A stretch of DNA of 20,864 bases from Chloroflexota bacterium (GCA_030610225.1 JAUWSD010000002.1:1-20864), one strand, 5' to 3'. Positions 1 through 8,478 are shown, numbered from the stretch's first letter. Notes: generated by a model not told the origin, from the letters alone. Numbers and translations are program-made.

Positions 1-2
1 AT

Positions 3-338
3 GGGAAGGGTGTTGCGGGGTGGAAGCTACCAGCCGGGGTGCAGCTGCTAGGGATCGCCAACGATAAACCCAACCTTGAGGTCACGATACACCTCTCTAA
101 GAGCGCAGCAAAGAAAGTGCGCCTGGACGCTGCTCCGATCAGGACCAGACCATCAAATGGGAAGTCTGTTCTGGAAGTAAAGGCAAATGACCAAATGATA
201 TATGTGTCGGTGCCGCAGATCCAGACAGCTGCGATATTGAAGGGCGCTGAAAAAGTAAAAAGCACTGCAAAGAAAGCGGCTGAAAAGTCAAAGCAGATAA
301 AAATGCCTCTTGATGAAAAACCAAAGAAGAAGAAATAG
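3..338 (+). CDS. 3' end of a gene truncated by the window edge; possibly GyrA/ParC-type topoisomerase subunit A C-terminus
   Basis: The reading frame is open from the first bases of the window, so only the C-terminal ~111 residues are present. The GTG at 39 is internal and is not a start. The visible protein has a Gly-rich turn (GKGVAGWKLPAG), then short alternating hydrophobic strands ending near KANDQMIYVSVPQ, then a Lys/Ala-rich tail ending in KPKKKK. Strands followed by a basic tail fit the last blade of a gyrase/topoisomerase IV subunit A beta-propeller, but no diagnostic GyrA box is in view, so this identity is only a suggestion. The gene converges on the HD-domain gene and shares a terminator with it. 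Confidence 0.45.
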   Translation, partial: GKGVAGWKLPAGVQLLGIANDKPNLEVTIHLSKSAAKKVRLDAAPIRTRPSNGKSVLEVKANDQMIYVSVPQIQTAAILKGAEKVKSTAKKAAEKSKQIKMPLDEKPKKKK

Positions 339-351
339 GTGAATTAAAGAA

Positions 352-377
352 AAAAGGCTGGCGATTGCCAGCCTTTT
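352..377. terminator. Bidirectional rho-independent terminator between convergent genes
   Basis: A perfect 11-bp stem (352-362 with 367-377) closes a GATT loop. A-rich sequence lies on the left and T-rich on the right, so it can end transcripts from both directions. It sits between the stop at 338 (plus) and the stop at 381 (minus). Confidence 0.9.
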
Positions 378-380
378 ATT

Positions 381-953
381 TTATTCTACAGGAACACCCT
401 CAAGCCCCAGTTCAGCAGCGATCCCCTGCATGGCGGTGATCATGTTCTGGATATGTTCCCATTTTTCAACCCCGAATTCCTCGAAGGCCTTGTCCATTTC
501 GTCCCGATCTGCACCAGCAGCAAATTGTAAATACTTCCATTTCTTCTTAACTGATTTCAACTTTACATCATGGATCGATTTGGACGGGCGTACAAGGGCC
601 ACGGCTGTGATCAGGCCTGTGATCTCGTCGCAGGCGTGCAGGGCTTTGCGTACCAGGCTGTCGCGCGGCACACCAGTATAATCCGCATGACTGAGGATGA
701 TCTGGATGATTTCTTCATCTATGTTCATTTCCCGCAGGAGCTTTGCGCCCTCTGATGGGTGGCGTTCCATGTCTGGGTGGATCTCATAGTCAAAGTCATG
801 CAGGACGCCAATAGCGCGCCAGAGTTCTTCATCTTCTCCAAATTTCTGTGCATAAAAACCCATGCCAGCTTCCACTGCCAGCATGTGGTTGATCAGATTC
901 TTGTTTTTCACATACTTCTTCACGATCTCTAATGCTTCGTCTCTGGTGATCAT
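381..953 (-). CDS. HD-domain metal-dependent phosphohydrolase
   Basis: A 190-residue single-domain HD-superfamily protein, predicted cytosolic. The metal-ligand pattern is visible in order: His23 (NHML), His52-Asp53 (LHDFDYE), His65, His89 (LSHADYTG) and Asp109 (HACDEITG), which is the complete HD set. Members of the superfamily hydrolyse phosphate esters, often of nucleotides. The sequence does not show which substrate is used here. The start is supported by an AGGAGA ribosome site 5 nt upstream of the ATG. It is a single-gene unit: its 5' side faces the terminator of the phn operon and its 3' end meets the shared terminator at 352-377. Family assignment is firm; specific role unknown. Confidence 0.85.
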   Translation of the reverse strand: MITRDEALEIVKKYVKNKNLINHMLAVEAGMGFYAQKFGEDEELWRAIGVLHDFDYEIHPDMERHPSEGAKLLREMNIDEEIIQIILSHADYTGVPRDSLVRKALHACDEITGLITAVALVRPSKSIHDVKLKSVKKKWKYLQFAAGADRDEMDKAFEEFGVEKWEHIQNMITAMQGIAAELGLEGVPVE

Positions 954-976
954 AATTTCTCCTTATTGTCCTGTAA

Positions 977-985
977 ATTCTATCA
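977..985 (-). promoter_or_regulatory. Candidate extended -10 promoter for the HD-domain gene
   Basis: On the minus strand the sequence reads TGATAGAAT, a TGn extended -10 followed by TAGAAT (5/6 to consensus). No good -35 is present at 16-18 bp, as is common for extended -10 promoters. A start about 7 nt downstream would give a leader of roughly 16 nt containing the AGGAGA ribosome site. Confidence 0.4.
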
Positions 986-1041
986 CGGCTGTTTTCTATA
1001 TGGTTTGAGCTGTTATTCTGCGGAACGATTCATTACATAAA

Positions 1042-1070
1042 AAAGGTCTCCCATTTATTGGAAGACCTTT
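1042..1070 (-). terminator. Terminator of the phnD-phnC-phnE operon
   Basis: The stem pairs 1042-1049 with 1063-1070 (8 bp), has one C/A mismatch, then 3 more pairs around a TTTAT loop. An A-run at 1039-1044 on the plus strand becomes the U-tract of the minus-strand transcript. It lies about 30 bp past the phnE stop. Confidence 0.8.
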
Positions 1071-1102
1071 AATTTGTTTGTCTTGTGTTAGTAAAAACTT
1101 AT

Positions 1103-2626
1103 CTAAACGTAGTTCTTTCGAATTTCAGCACTGACGTAGTCGAGGAGGGCAACTGTGACTGTGATAAACCACACTGCAAGACCAGCAGCCCTATACTCAA
1201 ACAAGCGGATCCATTGTACGAGAAGGAAACCGATACCACCACCACCAACCATACCAACAATTGTGGACATGCGGATATTGATATCCCATCGGTAGATCGT
1301 GAATGAGACGAATGGCGGGATGATCTGCGGGACTACTGCAAACATAACAGTCTGAACCCAGTTCGCTCCAGTGGCCTGGATCGCTTCGATCTGCCCAGAA
1401 TCAATTGATTCGATTGATTCAGAGTACAGCTTTCCTAGAGCAGCTATAGAGTGAACAGTCAGGGCCATGATACCTGCAAATGGTCCCAGCCCTACAACGA
1501 TCACAAAGATGAGCGCCCAGATCAATGGTTCGATAGAACGAATTATGTTCAGAATAGTGCGAACGAAATAATAGATCGCTATTGTAAAGCCATTGGCAGA
1601 CATCAAGTTCCTGGCTGCCAGGAAACTGACCGGGATGGCGAGAATGATGCCAAAGAAAGTTGCCATCATACCGATGAAGATCGTCTCGATCATTTTTTCG
1701 GTAGTTAATTTCAACTCATCACTGTATGTCCACTCTCCAACACTTGCGATCTGACGCGTTTGAAATTCCCAGATCACATATCCCTGAGCTAGATGACCAG
1801 CGGGGATCAGGGCATAGGGCATAAATATCTCGATCTCAAAGTCGCCATTCTCATCAGTGATCACTGTGATGTATTCACCGCCCTGTCTTTGACGGAAGTC
1901 ATTGCTTAGCTGATCTTTCCACCAGAGCTCTGTTTCGAGATTGGGTATTAATCCATATCCATGAATTTGAATTGAAGAACCTGGTTGTCCTCCTAATTCA
2001 GCCAATTCTCCACAAAGGGGATCTGCGGATATATAGGAGCCTTCATCTGGGATCTCACTGACTGGAAGTTCATCTGTACATGGGATCTGAATCTCAATAG
2101 CGGTTGTAACGATCTCTTTTGGATAATGGATTGCTGCATCCCAGGGCCAAAGAACCTGCCCAAGGAGAGGGGCCGAATCTGGAATATTGCTAATCAGTTC
2201 TGCTGGTGCAATTCCGCCGATCTGCCAACCAAGGAAGAAAAAGATCACAATTACAAGGAAGAGAACTCCTAATGTTATATGATCTTCCTGGGCTGCATGC
2301 TTATATGCATCGCTAATGGTCCAGATCCATAAGATAAATACCAGGATCACAAGGATCAAGATCATTGGTTCCAGCCTGAAGGACTTGGTTAATTTATTAA
2401 AAAATCCAACGTCATATTTTGCTGTAGCAATAACTCGCCAGATCAGTAGGCCTGCGATCGTAATGAAACTGGCAAAAAGGACGATACCACGTTTGTAGGC
2501 ACGTGCTAAAATTTGACCCAGACCGGGGACAATAGCTGAGAGGATAGCCGCCACAATTGGGGATACCATGCTCGGTTTCCGCTCTTCTTCGATCATATAG
2601 CTACCCTTTGGTTTCTTGTTGTTCAT
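1103..2626 (-). CDS. phnE: Phosphonate-type ABC transporter permease PhnE with extra N-terminal membrane and extracytoplasmic domains
   Basis: The membrane permease of a PhnCDE importer. Residues ~310-507 form the binding-protein-dependent permease domain; the EAA-type coupling loop that docks on PhnC lies near 413-445 (EAIQATGANW), followed by the family stretch GMVGGGGIGF (458-467). Common PhnE proteins are about 260-290 residues; this one has 507. The extra ~300 residues comprise hydrophobic segments at ~22-63 and 85-103 with a VPGLGQ motif, a further segment at ~117-140, and a presumably extracytoplasmic region at ~180-300. In that region, residues ~197-270 (GSSIQIHGYG ... TDENGDFEIEIFMP) resemble an IPT/Ig-like beta sandwich. 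The start overlaps the phnC stop by 4 nt (ATGA) and has a GGAGG site, so the long form is the real start. Substrate specificity within the phosphonate/phosphite/phosphate group cannot be read from the sequence. Confidence 0.88.
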   Translation of the reverse strand: MNNKKPKGSYMIEEERKPSMVSPIVAAILSAIVPGLGQILARAYKRGIVLFASFITIAGLLIWRVIATAKYDVGFFNKLTKSFRLEPMILILVILVFILWIWTISDAYKHAAQEDHITLGVLFLVIVIFFFLGWQIGGIAPAELISNIPDSAPLLGQVLWPWDAAIHYPKEIVTTAIEIQIPCTDELPVSEIPDEGSYISADPLCGELAELGGQPGSSIQIHGYGLIPNLETELWWKDQLSNDFRQRQGGEYITVITDENGDFEIEIFMPYALIPAGHLAQGYVIWEFQTRQIASVGEWTYSDELKLTTEKMIETIFIGMMATFFGIILAIPVSFLAARNLMSANGFTIAIYYFVRTILNIIRSIEPLIWALIFVIVVGLGPFAGIMALTVHSIAALGKLYSESIESIDSGQIEAIQATGANWVQTVMFAVVPQIIPPFVSFTIYRWDINIRMSTIVGMVGGGGIGFLLVQWIRLFEYRAAGLAVWFITVTVALLDYVSAEIRKNYV

Positions 2627-3429
2627 GCTGCCCCTCCTTCAACCTGGGTAAGGTCACCTTCCAGGCCTCCGCCAACACGGATAGCCTCTTCACCATAGAT
2701 CTCCTTGAATTGTTCATCGGTCATTGCCTGGATATCTTTCTGGCTGCCTTCGTAAACGATCTCGCCGTATGAAAGTCCGATCACCCGGGTTGAATATTTC
2801 TGTACCAGGTCAAGATAATGGAGTGAACAGATTATTGTGAGGTTGTCTTCTTTATTAAGGGTTTCCAGCCTATGAAGGATCGAGTGCGCTAATACAGGGT
2901 CCAGGCTGGCAACAGGCTCATCCGCCAGGATCAATTCCGGTTCCTGCATCAGGGCCCGGGCAATGCCAACACGTTGTTGTTGTCCACCGCTTAGTTCGTC
3001 GGCTCTCTTTTTTGCCTGATCTGTAATTCCAAGCCGTTCCATACTTTTATAAGCTCGTTCAATGTCTTTTTTTGAAAATCTGCCAAACAAACTCTGTTTG
3101 GATGATGTATATCCCAGGCGACCTGCCAGAACATTGTTCAGGACAGATGAGCGTTTAATCAGATTGAAATGTTGAAAAATCATCCCGATCTTGCGGCGTG
3201 CCTTACGAAGGTCATCACCCTCCAGCTTAACAATGTCAACACCATTCCAAAGGATCTCTCCTTCAGTTGGGTCGATCAAGCGGTTGATGCAGCGCAGCAG
3301 GGTGGATTTTCCTGAACCACTTAAACCAATAATGATCAGGAATTCACCTTCAGCAACTGTGAAGCTCACGTTCTTGAGCGCAACTGTGCCGTCATCGTAT
3401 ACTTTAGTAAGATTACGAATTTCGAGCAT
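2623..3429 (-). CDS. phnC: Phosphonate-type ABC transporter ATP-binding protein PhnC
   Basis: The cytoplasmic ATPase that powers the PhnDE importer. All ABC motifs are present and intact: Walker A GLSGSGKST (35-43), Q-loop Gln86 (FQHFNL), signature LSGGQQQR (146-153), Walker B LILADEP (167-172) and H-loop His204. The FNLIKRSSVLNNVLAGRLG stretch after the Q-loop is typical of the PhnC branch. At 268 residues it has the usual length. The start has a GGAGG site 7 nt upstream. It is translationally coupled to phnE by a 4-nt overlap and separated from phnD by a 141-bp gap that contains a terminator hairpin. Confidence 0.93.
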   Translation of the reverse strand: MLEIRNLTKVYDDGTVALKNVSFTVAEGEFLIIIGLSGSGKSTLLRCINRLIDPTEGEILWNGVDIVKLEGDDLRKARRKIGMIFQHFNLIKRSSVLNNVLAGRLGYTSSKQSLFGRFSKKDIERAYKSMERLGITDQAKKRADELSGGQQQRVGIARALMQEPELILADEPVASLDPVLAHSILHRLETLNKEDNLTIICSLHYLDLVQKYSTRVIGLSYGEIVYEGSQKDIQAMTDEQFKEIYGEEAIRVGGGLEGDLTQVEGGAA

Positions 3430-3463
3430 GCAAACCCTCCAAATGAATGTGGCGTATAAAAAA

Positions 3464-3469
3464 ATTATA
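3464..3469 (-). promoter_or_regulatory. Candidate -10 box for phnC-phnE
   Basis: A perfect TATAAT on the minus strand lies in the AT-rich leader of phnC, 35 nt before its ATG. The -35 region at 16-17 bp spacing is poor (TTATTA-like), so this is a weak call. It would allow phnC-phnE to be transcribed independently of the upstream terminator. Confidence 0.3.
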
Positions 3470-3519
3470 GGAATAATAATAACATTTAATAAATTAAAAT
3501 GTTAGGAATAGGTAATAAA

Positions 3520-3546
3520 AAACAGAGGGCGGTTAGCCCTCTGTTT
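3520..3546 (-). terminator. Intra-operon terminator between phnD and phnC
   Basis: A perfect 11-bp stem (3520-3530 with 3536-3546, core CAGAGGGC/GCCCTCTG) has a 5-nt loop, GGTTA. On the minus strand it is followed by a U-run (A-run at 3515-3522 on the plus strand). It begins 24 bp past the phnD stop and would let only part of the transcripts continue into phnC-phnE. Confidence 0.85.
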
Positions 3547-3570
3547 CTGTAAAACTTATTCTATTTGTTT

Positions 3571-4485
3571 CTATTCCTGATAGTCTGAGGCGGTTACACC
3601 AGATGCATCAAGGAACTGTCGGAACTGGTCATAGAAGTCGTCACCATGTTCTTCAAGTGCGTTCCAGTTGTAAGCGGTGTTCAAAGCTTCTGCGCCTTCT
3701 TCGGTTGCTGCAATTGCTAAGAGTGCGTCAACGATCTGCTGGCGGATCTCTGGATCCAGGCCTGTAACGAACTGGACACCATCATTTGGAATTCCTTCGA
3801 AGATTTCGATAACCACGATTGCTTCCATAATGTCTTCGTAAGTGCCTTCGATCTTGTCAGCTACACGGGTTCGAGCGTCAATGTATGAGGCTCCGATGTC
3901 ACAGTCGCCGTTGTATACACCAGCAACTGCACCTTCGTGTGAACCTGCATCAATTACGCCACCCAGATCTGCATCTGGATCAATGCCAGCGGCATTCATG
4001 ACGATTGTTGGGATGATCCAGGAGCTTGTGCTTGTTGCACTTGCTCGGCACCAGGTCATTCCAGCGATCTCTGATACTGAGGTGATTCCGCTATCTGCTC
4101 GAACGAAGATCTGTCCACTATAGGTTGCGGAGCCATAGCGTGTGGCTACGAGCGCTACATCTGCACAACCCTGGTCAGATGCCATGATGTATGAGAATGT
4201 TGCGAGGGATGACATGTGGGCTTTTGGTGGATCTGAGCACATGGCTTCGATCACGCCTGTGTATTCAGTTGCGACAAAGGTGTCTATGAACAATCCTGTC
4301 TCTGCATAGATCATGTCAGCAACTTCAGTGAAACCTTCAAGTACTCTCTCTGTTTCTCCTGAAGGAACAAGACCCCACTGAAGTGGGTTCTCTTCTGTGC
4401 CCAGTGCGGCTTGTCCGGGCCAGAATACCAATAACAATACAAGAATTGCGATTGCTATCAGCATGTAAATAATATTCTTATTCAT
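3571..4485 (-). CDS. phnD: Phosphonate-type ABC transporter substrate-binding protein PhnD
   Basis: The extracytoplasmic binding protein of the importer, 304 residues. An N-terminal hydrophobic segment (~5-22) acts as membrane anchor or uncleaved signal; no lipobox Cys follows it. Family signatures are visible: the SSLATFSYIMA strand-turn (92-102), the Ser/Thr anion-binding cluster RASATSTSSW (147-156), and GSHEGAVAGVYNGDCD (181-196) containing His183, which corresponds to the GGH..A..AV..G..D segment of PhnD proteins. The start has an AAAAGGAGA site 6 nt upstream. As first gene of the operon and followed by a terminator, it should be made in excess over PhnC/PhnE, as is usual for binding proteins. 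Ligand uncertain. Confidence 0.88.
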   Translation of the reverse strand: MNKNIIYMLIAIAILVLLLVFWPGQAALGTEENPLQWGLVPSGETERVLEGFTEVADMIYAETGLFIDTFVATEYTGVIEAMCSDPPKAHMSSLATFSYIMASDQGCADVALVATRYGSATYSGQIFVRADSGITSVSEIAGMTWCRASATSTSSWIIPTIVMNAAGIDPDADLGGVIDAGSHEGAVAGVYNGDCDIGASYIDARTRVADKIEGTYEDIMEAIVVIEIFEGIPNDGVQFVTGLDPEIRQQIVDALLAIAATEEGAEALNTAYNWNALEEHGDDFYDQFRQFLDASGVTASDYQE

Positions 4486-4521
4486 TTTTTCTCCTTTTAA
4501 ATTAGGTTCTTTAATTCCGTT

Positions 4522-4548
4522 ATTATATAATATCGCGCTTTACAGCAA
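4522..4548 (-). promoter_or_regulatory. Candidate promoter of phnD
   Basis: On the minus strand TTGCTG (4548-4543) precedes TATAAT (4527-4522) with a 15-bp spacer. The -10 is perfect, and the spacer is 2 bp shorter than ideal. No Pho-box-like direct repeats were seen around it. Confidence 0.4.
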
Positions 4549-4597
4549 GATTCAATACATTCACCTTAATATTTTTCTTAAATTTTGTGTCTGATTC

Positions 4598-4625
4598 TTG
4601 CCTGAATACCATTTAAAGGTAGAAT
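4598..4625 (+). promoter_or_regulatory. Candidate promoter of folC, possibly leaderless
   Basis: TTGCCT (4598-4603), a 16-bp spacer and TAGAAT (4620-4625) make a good sigma70-type promoter. Only 6 nt separate the -10 from the folC ATG at 4632, so a normal start site would fall on or next to the ATG. Confidence 0.5.
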
Positions 4626-4631
4626 CCTGTT

Positions 4632-5951
4632 ATGAAAATCAGCAAATATCAGGATGCATTGGACTATCTATATAATTTTGTGGACTATAGCAGAACCTAT
4701 CAGGAAAATATAGCTCCAGAAAATTTCTCTTTGGAACGCATGTTCATGTTGATGGAAGCCCTAAAGAACCCACAGAAAGAGTATCCATGCATTCATGTTG
4801 CCGGGACAAAGGGGAAAGGTTCGGTTTCAGTTTTTTGTGCATCGGCACTGCAGGCCAGTGATTACAAAGTTGGATTATATACATCACCGCATTTGCAATC
4901 CTTCACCGAAAGGATCCAGATCAACCGCGACCCGATTCCTGAAAATGATTTCGTTGAGATAGTGAATAACCTGATGCCGATTGTTGAAAGCATCCCCGGT
5001 TTAACATCCTATGAGATCCAGACAGCGATCGCATTTATCCATTTTGCGAGGAATAATGTGGATGTGGCAGTGATCGAGGTTGGCATGGGCGGCAGACTTG
5101 ACTCCACAAACATAATTACTCCACTCGTCTCAGTGATAACTTCCATCTCAATGGATCACACTTCTGTTTTAGGCGATACCCTGGCAGAAATTGCTGGTGA
5201 GAAGGGGGGCATCATCAAAGAGGGCGTGCCGGTTGTGTCCGCTCCGCAGGTTGATGAGGTTTCGGAGGTGTTGAGATCAATCGCGCAGGATAAGCACTCT
5301 GATCTCTATCAGGTTGGCGATGATTGGCATTACCAGGTTGTGTCTGACACTCTCTCCGGGCAGGAGATCAATGTCAGGGGGAGACATGAAATTGACCTCT
5401 TCATAATAATGCTGGGTGAACACCAGGCAGAGAATGCAGTTACCGCTTACGGCGCATTAATGCAGGTGAAAGATCAATTTCCCAATATCGACCAGGAGAG
5501 CATCAAAGAAGGCTATAAAAACGCATTTTGGGAAGGGCGTTTTGAGATAGTATGCACAGAACCTTATGTGGTTTTTGATGGCGCCCACAACAGATATTCT
5601 GCGGGAAAACTTCGTAAGGCATTAGATCATTACTTCCAGGATAGAGATGAAGTGTTCATAATCGGTGCGTCAAGCGATAAGGATATCAAGGGGATATTAG
5701 GTAAATTGATAACTAAATCATCAAGGTTCATTCCTGTAGCATCCAGCCATCCCAGGGCGATATCGCAGGATGAATTGATCGATTTAAGTTCTAATGACCC
5801 GGAACATATCATTAAGACTGGCGATATATATAGTGCAATTAAAAAGGGACTGGAGCTTGCAGGACCTTCAGGGTTATTGGTTATTACTGGCAGCCTTTAC
5901 TTGGTAGGTGAGGTGCGCCAAATTTGGTTCGACCAATTCCTGAGATGTTAG
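4632..5951 (+). CDS. folC: Bifunctional folylpolyglutamate synthase/dihydrofolate synthase (FolC)
   Basis: A cytosolic Mur-ligase-family enzyme that adds glutamate to folates with ATP (and may join glutamate to dihydropteroate). At 439 residues it has normal length. Visible motifs: P-loop HVAGTKGKGSV with GTKGKGS at 58-64, YTSPHL at 83-88, the SMDHTS metal/ATP site (Asp175, His176), and the linker to the C-terminal domain VFDGAHN (Asp316-Asn320). The start at 4632 lacks a well-placed Shine-Dalgarno: the nearest AAAGG is 12 nt away, inside the promoter spacer. It is followed at 39 bp by lon, which has its own promoter overlapping the folC 3' end. Confidence 0.92.
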   Translation: MKISKYQDALDYLYNFVDYSRTYQENIAPENFSLERMFMLMEALKNPQKEYPCIHVAGTKGKGSVSVFCASALQASDYKVGLYTSPHLQSFTERIQINRDPIPENDFVEIVNNLMPIVESIPGLTSYEIQTAIAFIHFARNNVDVAVIEVGMGGRLDSTNIITPLVSVITSISMDHTSVLGDTLAEIAGEKGGIIKEGVPVVSAPQVDEVSEVLRSIAQDKHSDLYQVGDDWHYQVVSDTLSGQEINVRGRHEIDLFIIMLGEHQAENAVTAYGALMQVKDQFPNIDQESIKEGYKNAFWEGRFEIVCTEPYVVFDGAHNRYSAGKLRKALDHYFQDRDEVFIIGASSDKDIKGILGKLITKSSRFIPVASSHPRAISQDELIDLSSNDPEHIIKTGDIYSAIKKGLELAGPSGLLVITGSLYLVGEVRQIWFDQFLRC

Positions 5952-5957
5952 TATAAT
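5928..5957 (+). promoter_or_regulatory. Candidate promoter of lon
   Basis: TTCGAC (5928-5933), an 18-bp spacer and a perfect TATAAT (5952-5957). The -35 lies in the last codons of folC. A GGAG ribosome site at 5975-5978 precedes the lon ATG at 5991. No CIRCE or other heat-shock inverted repeat was found beside it. Confidence 0.5.
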
Positions 5958-5990
5958 TGCTCGATTGAATAACTGGAGAAAAAATAAATT

Positions 5991-8477
5991 ATGGCAGATT
6001 TTGATTGGAACTCTCCCAAGTATGATCTTGATCGAGATGACCTGCACACAAAAGTAAATGAACTGGGACAGATCCCTGAGTTTGAACCAGACAGCAAAGG
6101 ATCTATTCGCTGCATTGTATTACCCCTGAGAGATCAGGTTATATTCCCACATATGGTTGCACCACTTCCGATTGGCAGACAGTCAACAATTGAGAGCATC
6201 AAGAAAGCTGGTGAAAGCGGTAATATCATGATCGCTGTTCCTCAGTTAGACCCAAGATTAGAGATCATTGATATGATTGATCTTAACAGCTTCGGAGTTT
6301 CAATTGCAGTGAGTGATGTGATCTTCGAAGATGTCCGGAAGCCTTTCGTTCTAGTACAGGGCAGGAAACGGGTAAACATCATTAATTTTGAGACAGAGAA
6401 TGGTTTGATCTATGCTGATGCCCAGGTAATTGAAGAAGAAGATTCAATTTCACCTGCAGAGGATGCGGGTATCAGGAAATTGATCAGTTTATTTGAAACA
6501 TTCACTGAACTTGATCCGACTGTTTCCGATGATATTCTCATGTATGTTAAAGACAATTACAATCCTGGCTGGCTGGCTGATATGGTTGCTAATGTGGCTA
6601 ACTTCCAATACCGTGACACTCTGGCATTGCTGCTTGAAACGGATGCAGAAAAACGGCTTGATATGGTCAGCAGGTTTTTATCGCGGGAAATTGAGATCAT
6701 CAGGGTGAACAAGAATATTGATGATCAGGTCCAAACGGAATATAACCGCAGCCATAGAGAAAATTACCTGCGTGAACAGATGCGCGCTATCCAAAGAGAA
6801 CTTGGTGAGGATGACCCATGGACCCAGGACCTCAAAGGAATTTATAAACAGATCAAGTTAGCAAAATTACCAGAAGATATCGAAGCAATTGCAATGAAAG
6901 AGCTTGAGCGCCTCTATCAGATCCCACAGATGGCACCCGAAGTTGGTGTGATCAGGACATTTCTGGATTGGATCCTTGACCTACCCTGGCACACAAAAAC
7001 AGAAGATGACCTGGATGTGAATAAGGCTGCAGAGATCCTTGACAAGAATCATTATGGGCTGGCAAAGGCTAAAGACCGGATCCTGGAATATATCGCTGTA
7101 AAGAGCCTGAAGCCTGAAAATAAACGCCAGCCAATACTTTGTTTTGTTGGTCCTCCCGGAACAGGGAAGACTACTTTAGGGCGGTCGATCGCAGAAGCTC
7201 TAGGCAGGAAGTTCATGCGCCAGTCATTAGGTGGGGTGCGGGACGAATCTGAAATGCGCGGACACCGCCGGACTTATATCGGCGCACTCCCTGGACGGAT
7301 CATCCAAACGATGAAACGCGCAGAAGTGATCAATCCGCTGTTTGTCCTGGATGAGATCGACAAGCTGGGAGTTGGCTATCGCGGAGACCCGGCGGCAGCT
7401 CTATTGGAAGTCCTTGATCCGGAATTGAATGATACTTTTTCAGACCATTACCTTGAAGTTCCTTATGACCTATCGAATGTGATGTTCATCACTACGGCAA
7501 ATTCCCAGGCTGATATCCCCTGGGCCTTGTTGGACAGGATGGAAGTGGTAGAGTTCCCTGGTTATATAGAGGAAGATAAAATTCAGATAGCTAAGAAGTT
7601 CCTGATCAAGAAACAGATCGATGAATCCGGGCTGGAAGAAAATGAGATCTCATTCTCCGAACAGGCAATCAGAGAGATTATCAGCAAATATACATACGAA
7701 GCTGGCGTCAGAAACCTGGATAGGGAGATAGGCCGGGCATGCAGGAAGGTTGCCCGTCTTAAAGCAGAAGGTAAAAAATACCCCAGAAAGCTTTCTCCAG
7801 TACATGTTGAAAGATATTTAGGCCCTGCCAGTTTCAATGACAGCCAGATTGAAAAGGAAGCTGAAGTTGGAGTGGCAACAGGTGTGGCATGGACTGAGAA
7901 CGGGGGTGATATTATGCCAATCGAGGTTGTTCTGATCGAGGGTAAAGGCAACCTGCAGATCACTGGACAAATCGGTGATGTGATGCAGGAGTCCGCTCAT
8001 GCAGGCATGACATTCATGCGCTCACGAGCAAAAGAGCTTGGACTTGAAGACTTGAATTTCGAAGAAATCGATGTCCATATTCATGTTCCGGAAGGGGCTG
8101 TGCCAAAAGATGGCCCCAGCGCTGGAATTACGATCACGGCCGCATTAATTTCAGCATTCACTAAGCGAAAGATCAAACATGACCTTGGGATGACTGGTGA
8201 GATCACCCTGCGCGGAAAAATACTTCCCGTTGGTGGTATTCGCAATAAGATCCTGGCAGCACATCGCGCTGGAGTTAAAACGATCCTGATGCCAGAGAAG
8301 AACAAAAAAGACCTGGTTGATATTCCCAAGAAAGCGCTGGCTGACCTTGAGATCATAACTGTGACGCATATGGATCAGGTTCTGGAGTTAATCTTTGTAG
8401 ATGAATTGAAACAAAAGGCGATGCAGGTAAAGACCAAGAAATCGAAGGATAAGAATTTCATTCAACCGGGTGTTTAG
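5991..8477 (+). CDS. lon: ATP-dependent protease Lon
   Basis: A cytosolic AAA+ serine protease that degrades misfolded and regulatory proteins; 828 residues, in the bacterial LonA size range. Domains in order: N-terminal substrate-recognition domain from ~40 (IVLPLRDQVIFPHM), coiled helical region ~240-300, AAA+ module with Walker A GPPGTGKTT (387-395, Lys393) and Walker B FVLDEIDK, and a protease domain with catalytic Ser710 (PKDGPSAG) and Lys753 (GIRNK), 43 residues apart as in E. coli Lon. All key residues are intact. About 38 residues precede the usual start of the N-domain. The stop codon lies 1 nt before the ATG of the next gene, suggesting co-translation with a lipoprotein. Confidence 0.96.
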   Translation: MADFDWNSPKYDLDRDDLHTKVNELGQIPEFEPDSKGSIRCIVLPLRDQVIFPHMVAPLPIGRQSTIESIKKAGESGNIMIAVPQLDPRLEIIDMIDLNSFGVSIAVSDVIFEDVRKPFVLVQGRKRVNIINFETENGLIYADAQVIEEEDSISPAEDAGIRKLISLFETFTELDPTVSDDILMYVKDNYNPGWLADMVANVANFQYRDTLALLLETDAEKRLDMVSRFLSREIEIIRVNKNIDDQVQTEYNRSHRENYLREQMRAIQRELGEDDPWTQDLKGIYKQIKLAKLPEDIEAIAMKELERLYQIPQMAPEVGVIRTFLDWILDLPWHTKTEDDLDVNKAAEILDKNHYGLAKAKDRILEYIAVKSLKPENKRQPILCFVGPPGTGKTTLGRSIAEALGRKFMRQSLGGVRDESEMRGHRRTYIGALPGRIIQTMKRAEVINPLFVLDEIDKLGVGYRGDPAAALLEVLDPELNDTFSDHYLEVPYDLSNVMFITTANSQADIPWALLDRMEVVEFPGYIEEDKIQIAKKFLIKKQIDESGLEENEISFSEQAIREIISKYTYEAGVRNLDREIGRACRKVARLKAEGKKYPRKLSPVHVERYLGPASFNDSQIEKEAEVGVATGVAWTENGGDIMPIEVVLIEGKGNLQITGQIGDVMQESAHAGMTFMRSRAKELGLEDLNFEEIDVHIHVPEGAVPKDGPSAGITITAALISAFTKRKIKHDLGMTGEITLRGKILPVGGIRNKILAAHRAGVKTILMPEKNKKDLVDIPKKALADLEIITVTHMDQVLELIFVDELKQKAMQVKTKKSKDKNFIQPGV

Positions 8478-8478
8478 G

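Noticed and set aside
8470..8478. GTG at 8470 as start of the Gmad2 lipoprotein
   Set aside because: It overlaps the lon coding region and adds Met-Phe-Arg before an otherwise standard signal peptide beginning at the ATG at 8479.
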